64,000 nucleotides of DNA from Corydoras sp. C115 (GCA_019802505.1 JAFMOC010000019.1:3144501-3208500), one strand, 5' to 3'. Numbered from the stretch's first letter, positions 1 to 13,632 are shown. Notes: generated by a model not told the origin, from the sequence alone. Numbers and translations are program-made.

Positions 1-730
1 ACATAAAGAACAGGCAGAGAGAAGTGATATGGAACAAGAAGTCACATAGCAAACAATTCATAACTCAAAATGGTTACAGGAGCATTTCCTGAGCTTAAAT
101 AAACACACAGAAACATGGTTTCTACCTACAGTCTTAGCTCTTATGGATGGATGGATCAGCAGATGGATGGACAGAAGAATAAAAGTTTCAAATGGAATAG
201 AAATGCATTAAAGGGACAGACCAAAGATGGACAGACATAATTAGTTGCAGAAGGTATGTTTAAGATGGATGAATAGTTTGGTGGATAAATATCCTGTTTT
301 ATTTTGCATTATAGAACTTATTCAGTTAGGACTTGAGCATATCTGAGTGATTTCATTAAATCAATTATGAGTCGGACATCAAAGTTTCAATGTATAATCA
401 TTTTAATGCCACCTCATTCGTCGGTTTAATAGCGATAATGAAACATAAAGATATTTATGTAAATGATGAACAAAAACAGGTCTGATAGGGCACGTACAGA
501 GGGTAAGCTCATGTTGAACTAATTGTGATTAAGAATTCTGTTAAAGAAATAACAATAGCTTCATTGTGAAATTGTAACTTTTTTCTCGCTCACCCCCTTT
601 TTCCTGTCTACCCCCCACACATGCTTCTTTCTCCACTTTTTTGTAACTGCAGGAGCAGCAGATCCGCAATTGCCACACAGGCTACCTCCAACGAAGAAGG
701 CTGACTCCCCTGTGCGGGCGTGTGCATGTG
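1..730. other. veph1 intron / ptx3 upstream region
   Basis: No exon is supported here on either strand. By position it lies inside a veph1 intron and upstream of ptx3. An ATG at 670 is in frame with ptx3, but it precedes the likely TATA box, so it is probably not transcribed with that gene. Confidence 0.5.
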
Positions 731-734
731 TGTG

Positions 735-743
735 TTTATATAG
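735..743 (+). promoter_or_regulatory. ptx3: Probable ptx3 TATA box
   Basis: TTTATATAG lies about 180 bases before the ptx3 start codon. That fits a transcription start near 765-775 and a 5' UTR of about 150 bases. No clear NF-kB or AP-1 consensus stood out by eye nearby. Confidence 0.5.
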
Positions 744-924
744 ACCATGGAGAGACTCTCTCCAGCTCACTCGCTGTTCAACTGCAGCTCGCGGCACACC
801 ACAGAAGCGCTGCCAACAAGTTGCTCAGCATTTACCACAAACCAGCAGAGGCAGAGCAGAGACAGCGCAGCAGAGCTCACTCAGCAGACGCACTCACAGC
901 ATTCAGTCAGAAACACATAACAGC

Positions 925-3900
925 ATGTCAGCGTGGAGAAGCGTCCTGGCCATGTGTCTGGTGTCTTATGTGAGTGTAGTCATATCTGGGAATTACATCG
1001 ACTTGACAAATTTCGAAGACTATGACAACAGTCTCAATGAAGAGCAGAGTGAGTACAGTTCACTACTGGTGTGTAATTTTATGAATTCACTAGAGTTTGA
1101 ATGAGAACAACATACATTTATAATCATGTTTAAAGATACTGACAACTAAGTAAGGCAGCAAAACTACACAACAGCAAAGAGATAGTGGTGGTTTTTATGA
1201 AAGAAAAGGCAGCTGAACATCTTTTAAGTAATGAATGAATGGAGAGGTGTGTCTTTTTTGATGATGCACATCATTTTGAATTTTTACAATATGTTGGTTT
1301 TGCTATATTACAAAAAACTATTCATATATAATTTTACATAAATTTTAAACTTTGTTCACCTGATGGCAGGACTATAATCAATCAGTTGTTATTGTATAAA
1401 CAATAAAATGTGTCAGTTTCTTAACTACATTGTTCACTACACTACTTCTTTACTGTACAGTCTCCAATTTCCCTTTAAATTCCAGATTTTGCTTTAAAAA
1501 CTTTACCATATATTTAAAATATTTGAAATGCTATTTCGTTTTTATTTTTTTCCTGTACTGGGTATGATCTCTTATTGCTTACACTGACTGCCTGCATTTT
1601 AGGATTCTGAAGATCTTGTGATCCTGATTACAAATATATATATATATATAATATTATATTGTAATGTAACTAAATGAATGTTTGGATCAGGCGACTGTTG
1701 AAAGTAAAGATATTTCTTTGTTTGTTTTTTTACCAGTGGTCCCAGACTTTTGTCCTCTAATGCATTTTAAAGAATGTGTCGATTATAATGTGCAGGATGT
1801 ATTTGTTTAATACTTTAGAGACTTAAGTTTTTTTATGGCAGTGGTCAAGACTGTGTGTATCTGGCCCAGTTATTTGAAATATGTACTTTCTTTAATTACT
1901 TTTAGTGAAAGTCGCCCTAAACTCGTATCCTAAAAGCTCATAATTTCATGTGAAATAAAGAGGGGCTGTGATTTGCCATAATTGAATTCATCATGTGGTG
2001 ACTGGTTGACTGGTTTGTTTGTTATTTATTTAATCTTTTTTATTTTGTGTGGTTCAAATTACAAACACCTGTAAATTTCTGAGTGGATTATGATCTGCCA
2101 AACATCCTGGCATAGATTCTGTCACTTTGGCAAAGCTATGAATCACTTTCAAGTCTTATTTATTTTAAATATCTTGCTTTTTTGTTTTCTTCATGTGAGA
2201 CAGTGACTTGTTTATAGGTGCTGGCAACGAAAACAAGTGAGATCAACTATGGGAAAAATGAAGACCTTAAATCTGAGCCAGACTGAGTCAGCAAAAGTGT
2301 GAAACGACAAACCTGCATGAAACTCTGTGTATACTGTGTGTTCTCATGCAGCAGCTGTGTTAAAGTGAAGAGAATCTAAGATTTTTGCTCATTGACGTGA
2401 ACAAAAAATGTCCAGAAACACACCAAAGGCATTGTTTTCAAACATACAATAAGAAACATAATAAATAAGAAACAATAAGACTGGACAGAACAATTTTGAC
2501 AAATAAGATTTTCAGCAAAAGGATGGATAGCCAGAAGTTACCTATCAGCTTGTTGTTTGCATGTTTAAGATACAGTTTAGTTATATTACATGCAATGAAA
2601 TGTATTATATTTCAGTTTTTTATTTTCAATTTGTCTGTAATGAATAATTCAACACTTGGGTATATTTGGAGAACATGCATCGTTATTTGAAATGTCAGGC
2701 TGCCAATTTAGCAACCAATTGACAGTGCTACTCACTGTGCCATCAAACCTAAAAAAGACTTTTATTAAAAGCAGGTACATTCCCGTGAGATCAATTCAAA
2801 TCAACCACCACTTTCCACATCTTTAAGACATCTTAACCCCCATTTCACTTTTGCATTCACAGCGGAGTTTCCCAGTGAACCTTCTTCCTGCTCTTCACCT
2901 GATGTCACCAAGTGGGACAAGCTGTTCACCATGCTGGAGAACTCACAGATGAAGGAGGACATGATACTGCAATATTCCGATGACTTTGTGAAAGTGGGTT
3001 TGCAGTCCCTGCGTGCTGAAGTGCTAGAGCTTGTGGCACAGTCGCGCAGCTGCTGCACTGTCACCGTGGAGAACTTCTCACGCCGAGCTGGTGAGCACAC
3101 CAAAATGATTGTTATGCAGGCTGTGGAGAGGCTGAACTTGTCAATGCAGACCCAGCAGGATGTGGCCTTGCAGCAAATCCTGGAGGCCAATCTAGAGCAG
3201 GCCACACGGCTTGAAAAAGTGGAAAGAAGTTGCTTGGATGGCCGCATCAAAAGCCTCAATACCAGACATCTGGTACAGGAAGAAAGAACCACAGAAGACC
3301 AAGATCACCTCTCCAGGAGCCTGCAGACCATCTCAGATGAGCTGCAGAATCTCAGAGAACAGCTGGAACTCTATACAAGAGTCACGGCCAGAAATGTGTG
3401 GCCTGCAGGTATGACACAAGAACCAATAGTATTGTATGTGTGCAGAAAAAGTGGGTGTTGTGTAATTGTTCATTCTTGCATGCATCTCAGAGGTCATTTC
3501 TTTCAAAAGGTAACTTGGATATGTAATACTGTAAAGGTTGATCTACCATTTCTAGCTGATTTATGCCACTAGGTTGGAATAGGTTGGTGTTTTTTATTTG
3601 GCTGATGTTTTATTGGGAGGGTCATCAATTGGTCTATATTTGGGTTACTAGAGAAAACCAGACCACTTGCATGACCACAAATCATGCAAAAACAAAAGAA
3701 CATGCAAACTCCACACAAAAAGGATCTTCTTGCTGTAAAACAATGGGACTGTGCATTTTAAATTAGACCCTGATGGTACAACTGCAGTTGGGTGAATAAT
3801 ATGAACCTCATTATTGTTCACAACCCCCATTACGAATCACCACAAGCTTAGCAATGAAACATGTTTTAATAATCTGCTCTCAAAGACCACCAATATACTC

Positions 3901-4630
3901 CAGGTCTGGAATTTTGTTTTCCCATGAGCCACTTCATTTTGTCTTTTAAGACCTACACCAAACTCTCTGGTCATTACCTGCTCATTAAGTCAGATTTAAT
4001 TTCCAGTGGAGATTATATAAAAATGATTGAATCTATGATACCCTGCACAGTCTACATTATCTATCTGCAAAAAATGAGAAGCAGATGAAGCCCTCGACTT
4101 GTGCAGTGACCACACCAAAGCGTCTAGGGAAGAAAAGCAAAAAGGACATGCCTCATTCCAACAATGAGATAAAACTCTGGGGAAACCTAAGGTCAGGGAA
4201 AACAGGGCAATTACCAGCTGTTTGGATCTGCTTAATATCAAGAAATCATCAGTAATCGTGATTCAGTATCATATCACCCTACCACACACATATCACATCT
4301 TACATCAGACATTGTAGTTTTATTTAGTATGCACTGCAAATAATCAGTAACCGGCTGCAAGTTTCTTTTGTTGCTTTGATACCCTGCAGTAATGTGGATC
4401 TGAAGTGTACAGGATTTATTTTCCTGATGACACTAAGATAATTGCTGTAACTTTGCATTGTGTATTTTGGTAAGGATGGGTGCCTTCAGGTTAAGAAATG
4501 CTTTAAACTGTAAGGAAGACTTTGTAAGAATGCTACCTATGAATGTCTTTTAGTTGCATCTGAAGAACAAATTACGTGAGACGGCAGCTTAACAATTAGA
4601 ACACTCTTTAACAGCTTACTGATAGACACA

Positions 4631-4706
<76 letters not shown>

Positions 4707-6032
4707 ATCTGGAAAATAATATTACAATAGAGCTGTTGCCACTTCTTCCTAAATAAATGATGTAATAAACCAAGAACACTAACAATCACAGAAGGATGCC
4801 TCCCGATTTCTTTCCCACAAGCCTTACACATTAAAAGAGTAAATGTGATTCATCAGTTGTTGGAGGAGAGAATTTTAGCTAAATGATGACCATCATGACC
4901 CGCTATTAACAGTTTAAAAATTAGTTTATACGATTTATATGGCTTACTTTATTGAAAAGGGAGGATCTGTAAAATACATCAAGGTTTGAACTTTAAAAAA
5001 AACAGATCCATGTACAATATGCACTTAAAACATTTTCATGTTTTGAATTGAACAGTCAATGTTTTATTGACTTTTGAACTTTATTATGATTTCATTAGTT
5101 TTAGTTGAGCGGAGGGTCCACTTTCTGCTTCAGGTGATGGGAAAATATGTTTGGATGAGATATTTTGACATTCTGGCTGAACGTTATTAACAGTGAATTC
5201 ATTGTGGATTTAAGAGAGTTATACTTTGTTTTAAATTTTGGTAAAATCAAACGTATATAAACAATCAAAAAAGATTTTGAAAGCCTGTTCAAAACATGGA
5301 CAAACGTGAGAGCGGATTAAATGACGTCAGTGTGAATAAATATTAATTCCCATGTTGGCCAAAACTAACAGATTTCATTTTTGTCTCTTTTTAGGGTGTG
5401 ATACTGCTTTGTTCTTCCCTATGCGCTCTCCAAAGACACATGCTGAGGTAATATCTCACCGCCCCATGAGCACCCATGCCTTGACTGTGTGTTTGTGGGT
5501 CAAACCCACCCAAATTCTCAACAAGACCGTGTTATTCTCATACGGTAACACAATTAACCCACTAGAGTTGGAGCTTTTATTGAGTGGATCCAGTGCCCAC
5601 TTTACAGTGGGAGGAGAAGCCAACCTGGTTGTAGCTAATAATGCTGTCAACGAGGGGCGCTGGGTGCACTTGTGCGGGACCTGGAGCTCTGAACAGGGCC
5701 TGGCATCACTCTGGGTGGATGGAAAGAAGATGGCTAGCTCTCCTGGTGTGGCCGAGGGACACGAGTTGCCTGCGGGTGGGGTCATTTTCCTTGGCCAAGA
5801 AAATGCTAGCCAGATTGTGGCCAAGAGGTTTGGGTTTCAGGACATGTTTAATGCAGAGGATGGTTTCACAGGAAAGATGAGTGGTGTAAATGTATGGGAT
5901 CATGTCCTCTCTGATGACAAGATTTTTGAGCAGGCACAGTTAGATGGGAAGGGCTGTGGGGCAATTGGCAACCTGGTTGGTTGGGGAGTGTCTCAGATCA
6001 TGGAGAAAGAAGGCGTCAAGTTCCTCTACTAG
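925..6032 (+). CDS. ptx3: Pentraxin-related protein PTX3 (long pentraxin)
   Basis: Secreted long pentraxin, a soluble pattern-recognition protein of innate immunity. Three coding exons: 925-1048, 2863-3408 and 5395-6032. All junctions are GT-AG and phase-consistent, giving 435 residues (human PTX3 is 381). Residues 1-22 form a signal peptide, followed by an acidic stretch (NYIDLTNFEDYDN). Exon 2 carries the family motif WDKLFTMLENSQM and then a long helical, coiled-coil-like region. Exon 3 begins at GCDTALFFPMRS and encodes the pentraxin domain, with the signature HLCGTWSS, the conserved sequon NKTVLFSYG (human N220 site) and a GNLVGWGV near the C-terminus. The three-exon split (signal peptide, N-terminal domain, pentraxin domain) matches mammalian PTX3. 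The gene lies antisense within a veph1 intron. The extra length is mostly in the exon 2 helical region. Teleosts can carry two paralogues, and I cannot tell which this is. Confidence 0.93.
1049..2862 (+). other. ptx3 intron 1
   Basis: AT-rich intron with a short (TA)n run near 1635-1650. I see no exon, RNA gene or recognisable mobile element in it. Confidence 0.6.
4631..4705. repeat. (CA)n microsatellite in ptx3 intron 2
   Basis: About 37 uninterrupted CA units. The rest of ptx3 intron 2 (3409-5394) is AT-rich and shows nothing else. Confidence 0.95.
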
Positions 6033-6390
6033 GAGAATTTGCTGCTCAAAACCCTAAATCTGCATGAATACTAACTTTAAACATTTTCCTTGCAAGCACT
6101 CTCTCTCAACGACACAATAATGACAACACATCATTAAAAGCTGCTCAACTAAATTAAAATCCCTTCCCCAAGGGTCAAATGTTTTCAATTTACAATTTCT
6201 ATGAAAATGATGGAAACAGGGAAGCCACAAGTACCAAAGAGCAAAGAGAGAAAACAGGACAATAAGTGCTTGTATTTCTAGATTCAAGGCAGACTGCAAA
6301 TCTGGGACAGCCGACAACAAAGTCATTATTCTCTCTTCCTTAGAACTGAGCCCACACCTTTTCAAACACAGATGGCCTTTTCAACCTTTG

Positions 6391-6429
6391 GTATTTATCA
6401 AAATGTTTACATTTAGATTTACATTTAGT
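6391..6429 (+). promoter_or_regulatory. ptx3: ATTTA cluster in ptx3 3' UTR
   Basis: Four ATTTA pentamers lie within about 40 bases of the ptx3 3' UTR, three of them closely packed. This resembles an AU-rich mRNA-decay element, common in inducible inflammatory transcripts. Function is inferred from sequence only. Confidence 0.35.
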
Positions 6430-6909
6430 TTTAATTCCTTTTGAAATGAATAATGATACAAAGTAACTTTTTTTCCTGCTTAATACTTTGTGAAAGAAAA
6501 ATCACTAGATTCTGTGTATAATGTTTACAAATACTTTGAGATTTTACTCTTTATTTTTGTGTTGAAATGTACTATACTGTACACTGAAGTGCCAGAAAAA
6601 ACTGTACATCTGTCTAATGCTTCATAGGTTCCCCACAAGAGCATAGGACTGCAAAAAAACAAAAAACAAAAAGGCAATATCTCCACAAGCTTACAGAAAT
6701 TATTTTTTATGCAATGAATGCCATAATTCTTGTAGAAAGGTCAACAATTCTATTATATGGTGTGGTGTAGGATTTCTGAGTTATTCCAAGATATGTTTTG
6801 TAACATTGTGATCCTATAGCCATGCTATCTCAGATATCTCTGTATCTCTGTATTTTGCAATGGATTGACGGTATTAGTTTTTCTGACACTTCAGAGTTTT
6901 GTTATGATG

Positions 6910-6920
6910 AATAAAATAAA
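6910..6920 (+). terminator. ptx3: Candidate ptx3 polyadenylation signals
   Basis: Two overlapping AATAAA hexamers about 880 bases after the ptx3 stop codon, followed by T/G-rich sequence. This is the strongest signal seen downstream; earlier weaker sites cannot be excluded. Confidence 0.5.
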
Positions 6921-9688
6921 GCTATATTGTACATAGCTCAATTACTAAACGTGAGGAATGTTGAAGTTTAATAAAGTTTAATAAAATAACAGGACTTGGT
7001 AAATTATTTCTGTAAGGGACAAAACACAACACAGTACATCCTTTTATACTTCACTAAACGTAATAAGAAAAAAAAACTACACTTAACTCTTTGTAACATT
7101 TTAATAGCTCACAATTAGCCATCATTAAACAATTTTGCAAGAAAAATCAAATTTGTTCTTTATAAATCCTGGTACTGGTGACATGAAATGTCAAACCACA
7201 CAAAGTGAAAGGTGCAGTTACACTGAAAGAAAAGTAAAGAATACAGGAACAGAGAGTATAAAACAGTCAGATTGAGGTGATCGTATTTAATGACTTTATA
7301 TTTACAGTGACACTCAATCAGCTATTTGAATTATTTATAATTTTCAATATTACCTGAACAGATTCTCCAAACAGGTGTTAGTCACCCAAAAAAAGGTCTG
7401 CTGACATTTTGTTGGCTGTGTTCTAGATTTCTCATGACTCATAGAACTCATTACTGTGTTACATTAGGGTAAAAAGGTTATATTTCTTTAAGAGATAAAA
7501 GATTCTGCATAAAAAAAATACTAAGAAGATTGTTGTCATAATTCCTGTGGTAGAAGTTGAAGAAGCACCTTGGGATGTTTTTGGACTGAGAGGGAAAAAA
7601 AATACTAAAGAGAGAACATGCAAACTACAAGCAGAAAAGTCACTGACCTCCCTGTTGGCAAAACAAGTTAAAACAATATGCTTCATATGTTTCAGTTTGC
7701 CTGTTTGAAATAATCTTTTTTCAAAAAAAAAAGACCTATCCTTGGGCTGCGACCAAACCAACACAATGAATTACCCATGGAACTTAAAAACTAACAATTA
7801 GCACTTAATAGTTTCTAAATTTTAGGAAAAATTTTCAGGACTACAACATCATTTGCTTTACTGATTCGTCATCTGCTGTTCCACCCCGTGGCAAATACAT
7901 TCTTAAACAATCTTTAATCTAATTGAAAAGATCCTCATTTAATCTCTGTTGGAAACAAACTTGGACTGTACTACAAATGACTGATCACGAACTTCATGAC
8001 TTCAGCCTCCTCTGTGTGCTGAAATGTAAGTGGCCTTAGTAAAAAATATAAATATAAACTACTTAATAAAACTACTTAAATTTAATATCAGTAATTACAA
8101 CTTAAGAATTTAACCCTTTCACTCCTTTATTAATTTAATATTCTGCCTATAGTTATCTTTAGATTAACAAATTTAATATTGTTTTCAGAATTATTTACCA
8201 ATTATATGTATTAAGTGTAAATCTGGTACAGAAATAATAATGATTTTATCTCAAGCCTTCAGCAGTAAATTTACGTCTTTATCGAATCAATCCAACTGCA
8301 GTTTCAAACATCTGCTTCGTAAAATGAATTTTTTTTCATTTACTAACTAAAACTAAAAAGGTCGATGGAAGTATTAAACCTTTTTTCTGACCTTTGCATT
8401 GAAAGCACAATAATGTAGTATTAAAATACTATTATTAATAATGAATGTTATTAAAGAAAATATTCAAGAAAAAAAAAGGACTCGTGGATCTGTTCAGGTG
8501 TTTCTGTGTTTAAACAGCTGAGAGTGAAGGCACTCGATCACACACTTGAGTCACTTTAAGCACGATCTACTACCATGTACGTTTTGCTGAAGGTAACGTT
8601 GCTTGAATTAATTGCTGGAAAACTTGCGGGCCTTTATCCAGATTGTGTTAAATATCAGTCATGGCTTAAATTACCCTATTAATGCTGGATCATTCTCCAA
8701 ACCCTGTTCAGTCCAAAACCTTAATCTGTCATTTAATCTGCACCCAAGTGGCTGCAACTTTTTGTAGTTTTAGAAAATGTACCCACCCAATGTGATTTTA
8801 CACCAAGTCCATTAGGATCAATAAAATGAGCTTTTAAATGTCCAGAATTAATTAAAGCTGCTGCTTATGTTGTGTGTATAACAGGTTTCACAAACGTCAT
8901 TACTGTAAACCTTCCAATAGCTGCATGTTAAGGAAATGTGTGCATACATTCAAAGTTCAAAAACTTTAGCTTTCTCATTGAAGGCAGAAGATGACATTTA
9001 CGAGCTTTTGTTTCACCCATTAGCTTCATAGTAATTGAATGGAAAGTTTGTCAGAACGAACCAATGCCAGAGAAGATGTTGGGCAAAACCTGATGGAACA
9101 ATTTACCAGAATTACCTAGCATCATTATTAAAAGGGGTTTATGCGGAAAAGAAAGCTGCTTAATTGCAGAGAATGCTGATCCTAAATGTTTAAAGACACA
9201 TAATTTAAAACATACAATCGCAAATTGACTACACAAATATGGGTCTGAAGCTGAAAAGGCAGAACTGCAGGAGAAACATCTGCAAATTGATGTGACTAAG
9301 AAATAAAGAAACTTTACTAGAAACACACAGGTGATTTATTAGCCAATTACTGCACCATTTGAAAAAGCTGTTTAAGCAAATGGGAGGTGAAGAGTTTTAA
9401 ACAAGCCGAAAACGTAAACTGCACCAAATGGCTTATGTTACAATCTGAGGAATAAGTTTTTTATGCCAAACCTCTGAATGAATGCAGCATGGTGAATTAC
9501 CATTTATGGCATGAACATATTTAAGCTAACAACATTTTGTGAAATAAGAAGAAAAAAACTTTATACGCTGTGACTCATTAAAGAAACATTTATTTGCATA
9601 AGAGTTTTTTGTCCTTGCTTTACCATGTGAATAAGTGCATTGTGGGTGGCCATGTGCTTAATCCCCAAGTCCCGTGCTGGGCTCCTAC
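6921..9688 (-). other. Intron of veph1 downstream of ptx3
   Basis: About 2.8 kb of AT-rich sequence between the ptx3 3' end and the third veph1 coding exon. No conserved coding exon was found on either strand. By position it is veph1 intron. Confidence 0.5.
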
Positions 9689-10121
9689 CTGCCAGTATAC
9701 TCAGGGTGATGGACTCTGTGTGCTGCACAAGGAGCTCAGGCTTGGAGATGGCAGCCAGGCTCAGGTAACTGGACATGTTTCGGCTCAATTCACGGTTTCC
9801 CTGCTGCAGGAAACGCACAGCCACTGGAACAGCCAGAGCCATGATAGAAGCCTGGTTGTAATTCTGCACAAAAAAACAAAACAAACAGCAGGGGTGTTAG
9901 AAACATCATTGTACCATGTTCATAAGCACACAAATCCAACACTGGCACCAACAATCATGTCATGGTCAAAAGATTTATTTTGAAGGCTATAATTTGCATT
10001 TTAGTGTGAACCTGAACGGACTTATCCCATAACTTTGATTTGTTTAGTTATTATAAGAGACTCTTATTATAAGAGATAAGAGTGATGTGGTTGTGATGTG
10101 ATGTGAAGTGTTTTCCCTGCT

Positions 10122-10185
<64 letters not shown>

Positions 10186-12507
10186 CTACGTGACTCTGCC
10201 CGAATCCAAATCTCCTATCTCTTTCCTGTGGAAAAACACAATTTCAAAGGCTCTGGCGCCCCTAGGAGGACACGGACAGAACTACTGACTTTGCTTATGA
10301 GTTTACACCTAATAGGCACTTTTTTCAAATTAATTCATGCACAGCTTAATAGGATAATTATACAATTTAAAGGTGAGGAGTTTATTAGGAAATTCAATAA
10401 AATCATGCCATTTATAAATGTAATAAATGATATAATAAATAATAAATGATAATAAACCGACTTTTTCTAATAGCAAATATTATATTTGCCACCCTTTATT
10501 TAAATATAGATTACTATGTACTTTAAAAACTGCAATGTCAGTGCAATTCACAGAGTAAACAAAAATATAAAAATGATATATAATGACAAATTAGCTAATA
10601 ATTGAGGAAAAGATGGACATGTACAACTTATACATTTATAAATGTGCAACCCAGGGATTTGTGTCATGCTGACCTGCAGGATGCAGCTGGTTATGTCAGA
10701 GGCAATCTTGGCATGCGGCGTGTCCTCATCTTTGCCCTGTGGCTGCAGGTTGTGCTCCAAACACGATTCCCACAAGGCCACAAGAGCCACTCCATGACGC
10801 ACCATTGAGCCGGTCTCACGAATCGCTGTGGTGATGCGTGTAATGCAGATCTCCACCACGGCCTGGTCATTGTCATTGGTAAGGTAGTCCTATAATCAGC
10901 CAATTACAGAAAGAACACTAAGATCAACTGGACATGCAGTATGTTACAGCAGCGTTTTAGAATTCAACTAAGAATCTTAATGAAGTCAGATGAGCCATTT
11001 ATTTTAGACAAGAAGACCTGACCTGCTAGTGTCATATCAAATGATCCAACTGGAGTGAGATCGGGGCCCGGTGTGAACATCTAAAGTTTCTACAAGTGCC
11101 GCACAATTAATTTAATCACAATCAGTCTGTGCAATTACATAAGAAACGGCTGGACAAAAATGTGTGCGTGTTACATAACCCTAAATTAAAGAGTAAACAA
11201 CAGGACTCTGTTTAGAGAGTAAAACCAGTGACAGAGACTCTGACAAACACCAAGCAATCAATCAGATTAATACATCAAACCAGAAACTATCACATGCTAT
11301 ACTAATCTCCAGTTGATCATATTGGTATTCTTTTCTATCCGTCATACTGAGATCATTTAATTACATTTTTCTGGATTGCATGTAATGTTTTCAAGCTGGT
11401 TGGGCATTTGGAACTTTTGTAAGAAACAGATCCAAATTGATTAGATGAGCTGATTTCTATTTCAGCGACTAATAATCACCAGTATTTGAAGTGAAAGCAG
11501 TGAGAAATGGAGTGACAGACAGAGGGATCCAGCAAAAAATACCCAAGAGACTCCCAATGTGTCAGTGTTTTTCATCACAAAACACTGCTGGCAACAAAGG
11601 AGGTTCCTACAGAACTGTGTTCTCTCATGTAACAATACAAACACTGATTTAATCTACATTCCTTCTCATGGAACACTGTAGCAAACTAATATAATTCCAG
11701 AACACTACTATTACCAGCCCTGAACAATGGCATTTCTCAAATTAAATAGCACAGAACATGCTTTCAGATGTATTGTGCAAAGCCTTCAAAATGGCCAAAA
11801 TGGCATGTCAAAAATCATAACACAACTTAAACAGCGGATTAAAAACATGCAGGTCAGTGACTTGATTTCGGCTGGAGCCGAAAAAACCCTGTCATCTTCA
11901 GATCAGCTCACATCTGTGAAAAATGTGCAGCATTGTGATTAATTCATCTATCAAATTGCATAATGATTTGCTAATGACAGCTCACTGGTCAAATTTTGAG
12001 ATTAACCAGTGTGGCCTCGTATACATGGGACATGAAGAGTTTTTAGTGTCTATGGTTCGAGTTCTTTTATACATTTATTATTTCATTTGTGAGGTACTGG
12101 AGCCCAACCCAGCACTCACAGACGCAGGCACACAATCATATCCATGCACATATTCACACCTGTTTCAGTTGTGGAGGTTCCCAGAGAAAATGCACTCACA
12201 TATGAAGAGAGCATAGAAACTTCACACAGACATGACCCTCACTGTAAGTTGCTTATCATTGCGACATAATGTTAATTTAGCTCATAATATATATATATGC
12301 AAAATCTTTGCACATTTAAAATCAGTTTTTGATTTAAATGCCAAATCGTGTATGTTCTTCCCCACTTACAGGAGAACAGGAGATGCTCTTGATCTTTTCC
12401 AGTGCTTGAGAAAGGCAGTCTTCAATCTCACCATCCTGAAGAGAAAAAAGGTCTCCGGCTCGGGATAAGTCCCTCTGTCCCAAGACTAGCTGGAAAAGCT
12501 GGTGCAT
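9689..12507 (-). CDS. veph1: Ventricular zone-expressed PH domain protein 1 (VEPH1/Melted), 5' coding exons, partial
   Basis: VEPH1/Melted is a cytoplasmic, membrane-associated PH-domain protein linked to insulin/TOR and TGF-beta signalling. Three coding exons are visible: 12370-12507 (starts MHQLFQLVLGQRDLS, 46 codons), 10674-10889 (DYLTNDNDQAVVEICITRI, 72 codons) and 9689-9863 (NYNQASIMALAVPVAVRFL). Phases fit and the residues closely match mammalian VEPH1 from its initiator Met. The third exon ends in a GTAGGA donor in phase 1, expecting the next exon to begin within a Gly codon. No further exon was found before the left edge, so the rest of the gene, including the C-terminal PH domain, lies outside the window and ptx3 is nested in the following intron. 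Only the N-terminal helical-repeat region is covered. Confidence 0.92.
10125..10181. repeat. (CA)n microsatellite
   Basis: About 28 CA units in the veph1 intron between its second and third coding exons. Confidence 0.95.
10890..12369 (-). other. veph1 intron between first and second coding exons
   Basis: About 1.5 kb of AT-rich intron. Short ORFs on the plus strand (11727-11942, 11923-12216) have no recognisable domain. No repeat element was recognised. Confidence 0.6.
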
Positions 12508-12686
12508 GCTGCGATATGCTTAGGCCCAGCTGGACTGTCTCTTGTGTCCTGTGACCTCACATGCACCTGACCTGCTCCCTAAGGAGGAGGAGTGTCTGCT
12601 AACAGCAAAAGCATCAGCCCTGAGAGAAATAAACACAAAGAAATGACAGTAACCATTCAGAGCTGTTTAAAAAAATCATAGATTCT

Positions 12687-12735
12687 GCAATTTCCCCCCG
12701 GGGATTAATAAAGTATTCTGATTCTGAAGGAAATT
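12687..12735 (+). repeat. Retroelement 3' tail remnant
   Basis: A fragment of the type AATTTCC...GGGATTAATAAAGTAT followed by TTCTGATTCTG, a tail widely dispersed in fish genomes. Similar tails occur at 30700-30745 (plus) and, reversed, near 35467-35500. The family assignment is not certain. Confidence 0.5.
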
Positions 12736-12936
12736 CTCTCAAACTGGAGCTTTAAAACTAAACACTCTGTAACATTTATTTACCGTCATAAGTTATTAAC
12801 TTAGTTAATACTAATAAGAATATTCTAATTTCTTATCCAAAAATGGATGTGGAAGTACAAGAGAAAATACTATTTTCTAAGGTTTTAGCTCATCTTCCCA
12901 AATGAACAATCCCAGATGTACATGTACACACACATT

Positions 12937-12938
<2 letters not shown>

Positions 12939-12991
<53 letters not shown>
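12939..12991. repeat. (CA)n microsatellite
   Basis: About 26 CA units in the veph1 5' intron. Confidence 0.9.
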
Positions 12992-12996
<5 letters not shown>

Positions 12997-13114
12997 TATA
13001 GTTAAGGTGTGATTTGTTTAACTGTTGCCCTCTGCAATCTGGGATTCCTTAAAGGGTTTTCACATCCGAACCTATAGCTTTGCCATAATAAACAACTGTG
13101 GCAAACATCTGTAC

Positions 13115-13190
13115 TACATTTACATTTACATTTACATTTAGTCATTTAGCAGACGCTTTTATCCAAAGCGACTTACAAATGAGAACACCA
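13115..13190 (+). repeat. Dispersed teleost element fragment
   Basis: Four ACATTT-type units lead into TTTAGCAGACGC, then TTATCCAAAGCGACTTAC. I recognise this as a very abundant dispersed sequence in teleost genomes, but I cannot name its superfamily with confidence. Confidence 0.6.
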
Positions 13191-13396
13191 CAAGTCAGAA
13201 GCCATGGAGAAAACCAACTATACTGCAAGTACTGTACTACAGCTGTTATGTTCTAAAGAGAACAATTAATTACGGGTGTATGGAATTATTCAATTTAATA
13301 ATTTGCAATTTAATAATTTGCAAATTTTCTAACCTGAGATTTACAGATTTTTATCTTATTAAGAGAAATTATTCTGCCTAGTTACAGCTGTGAATA

Positions 13397-13593
13397 TAAT
13401 ATACTTATCTCTATTCAGACGAAAAGTGTGTGTATGTGTGTGTGTGTGTGCATTCCAGTGTAACTCATTGCTAAGATACGAGCACAAGAATGCCCACTGG
13501 CCCCCGATTAGAGTAAAGCCTGAATGTAGTCTCAGTAGAGAATAATGGAGACTTTGGATCAGATTTTATACATACAAGTATAAAAAGCAGAGA

Positions 13594-13632
<39 letters not shown>

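Noticed and set aside
670..924. In-frame upstream ATG extending ptx3 N-terminally
   Set aside because: The ATG precedes the likely TATA box, and the extension would bury the signal peptide that begins at 925.
4537..4831. ORFs with long Cys-Val or His-Thr runs here and at other CA/TG tracts
   Set aside because: They are translations of dinucleotide microsatellites.
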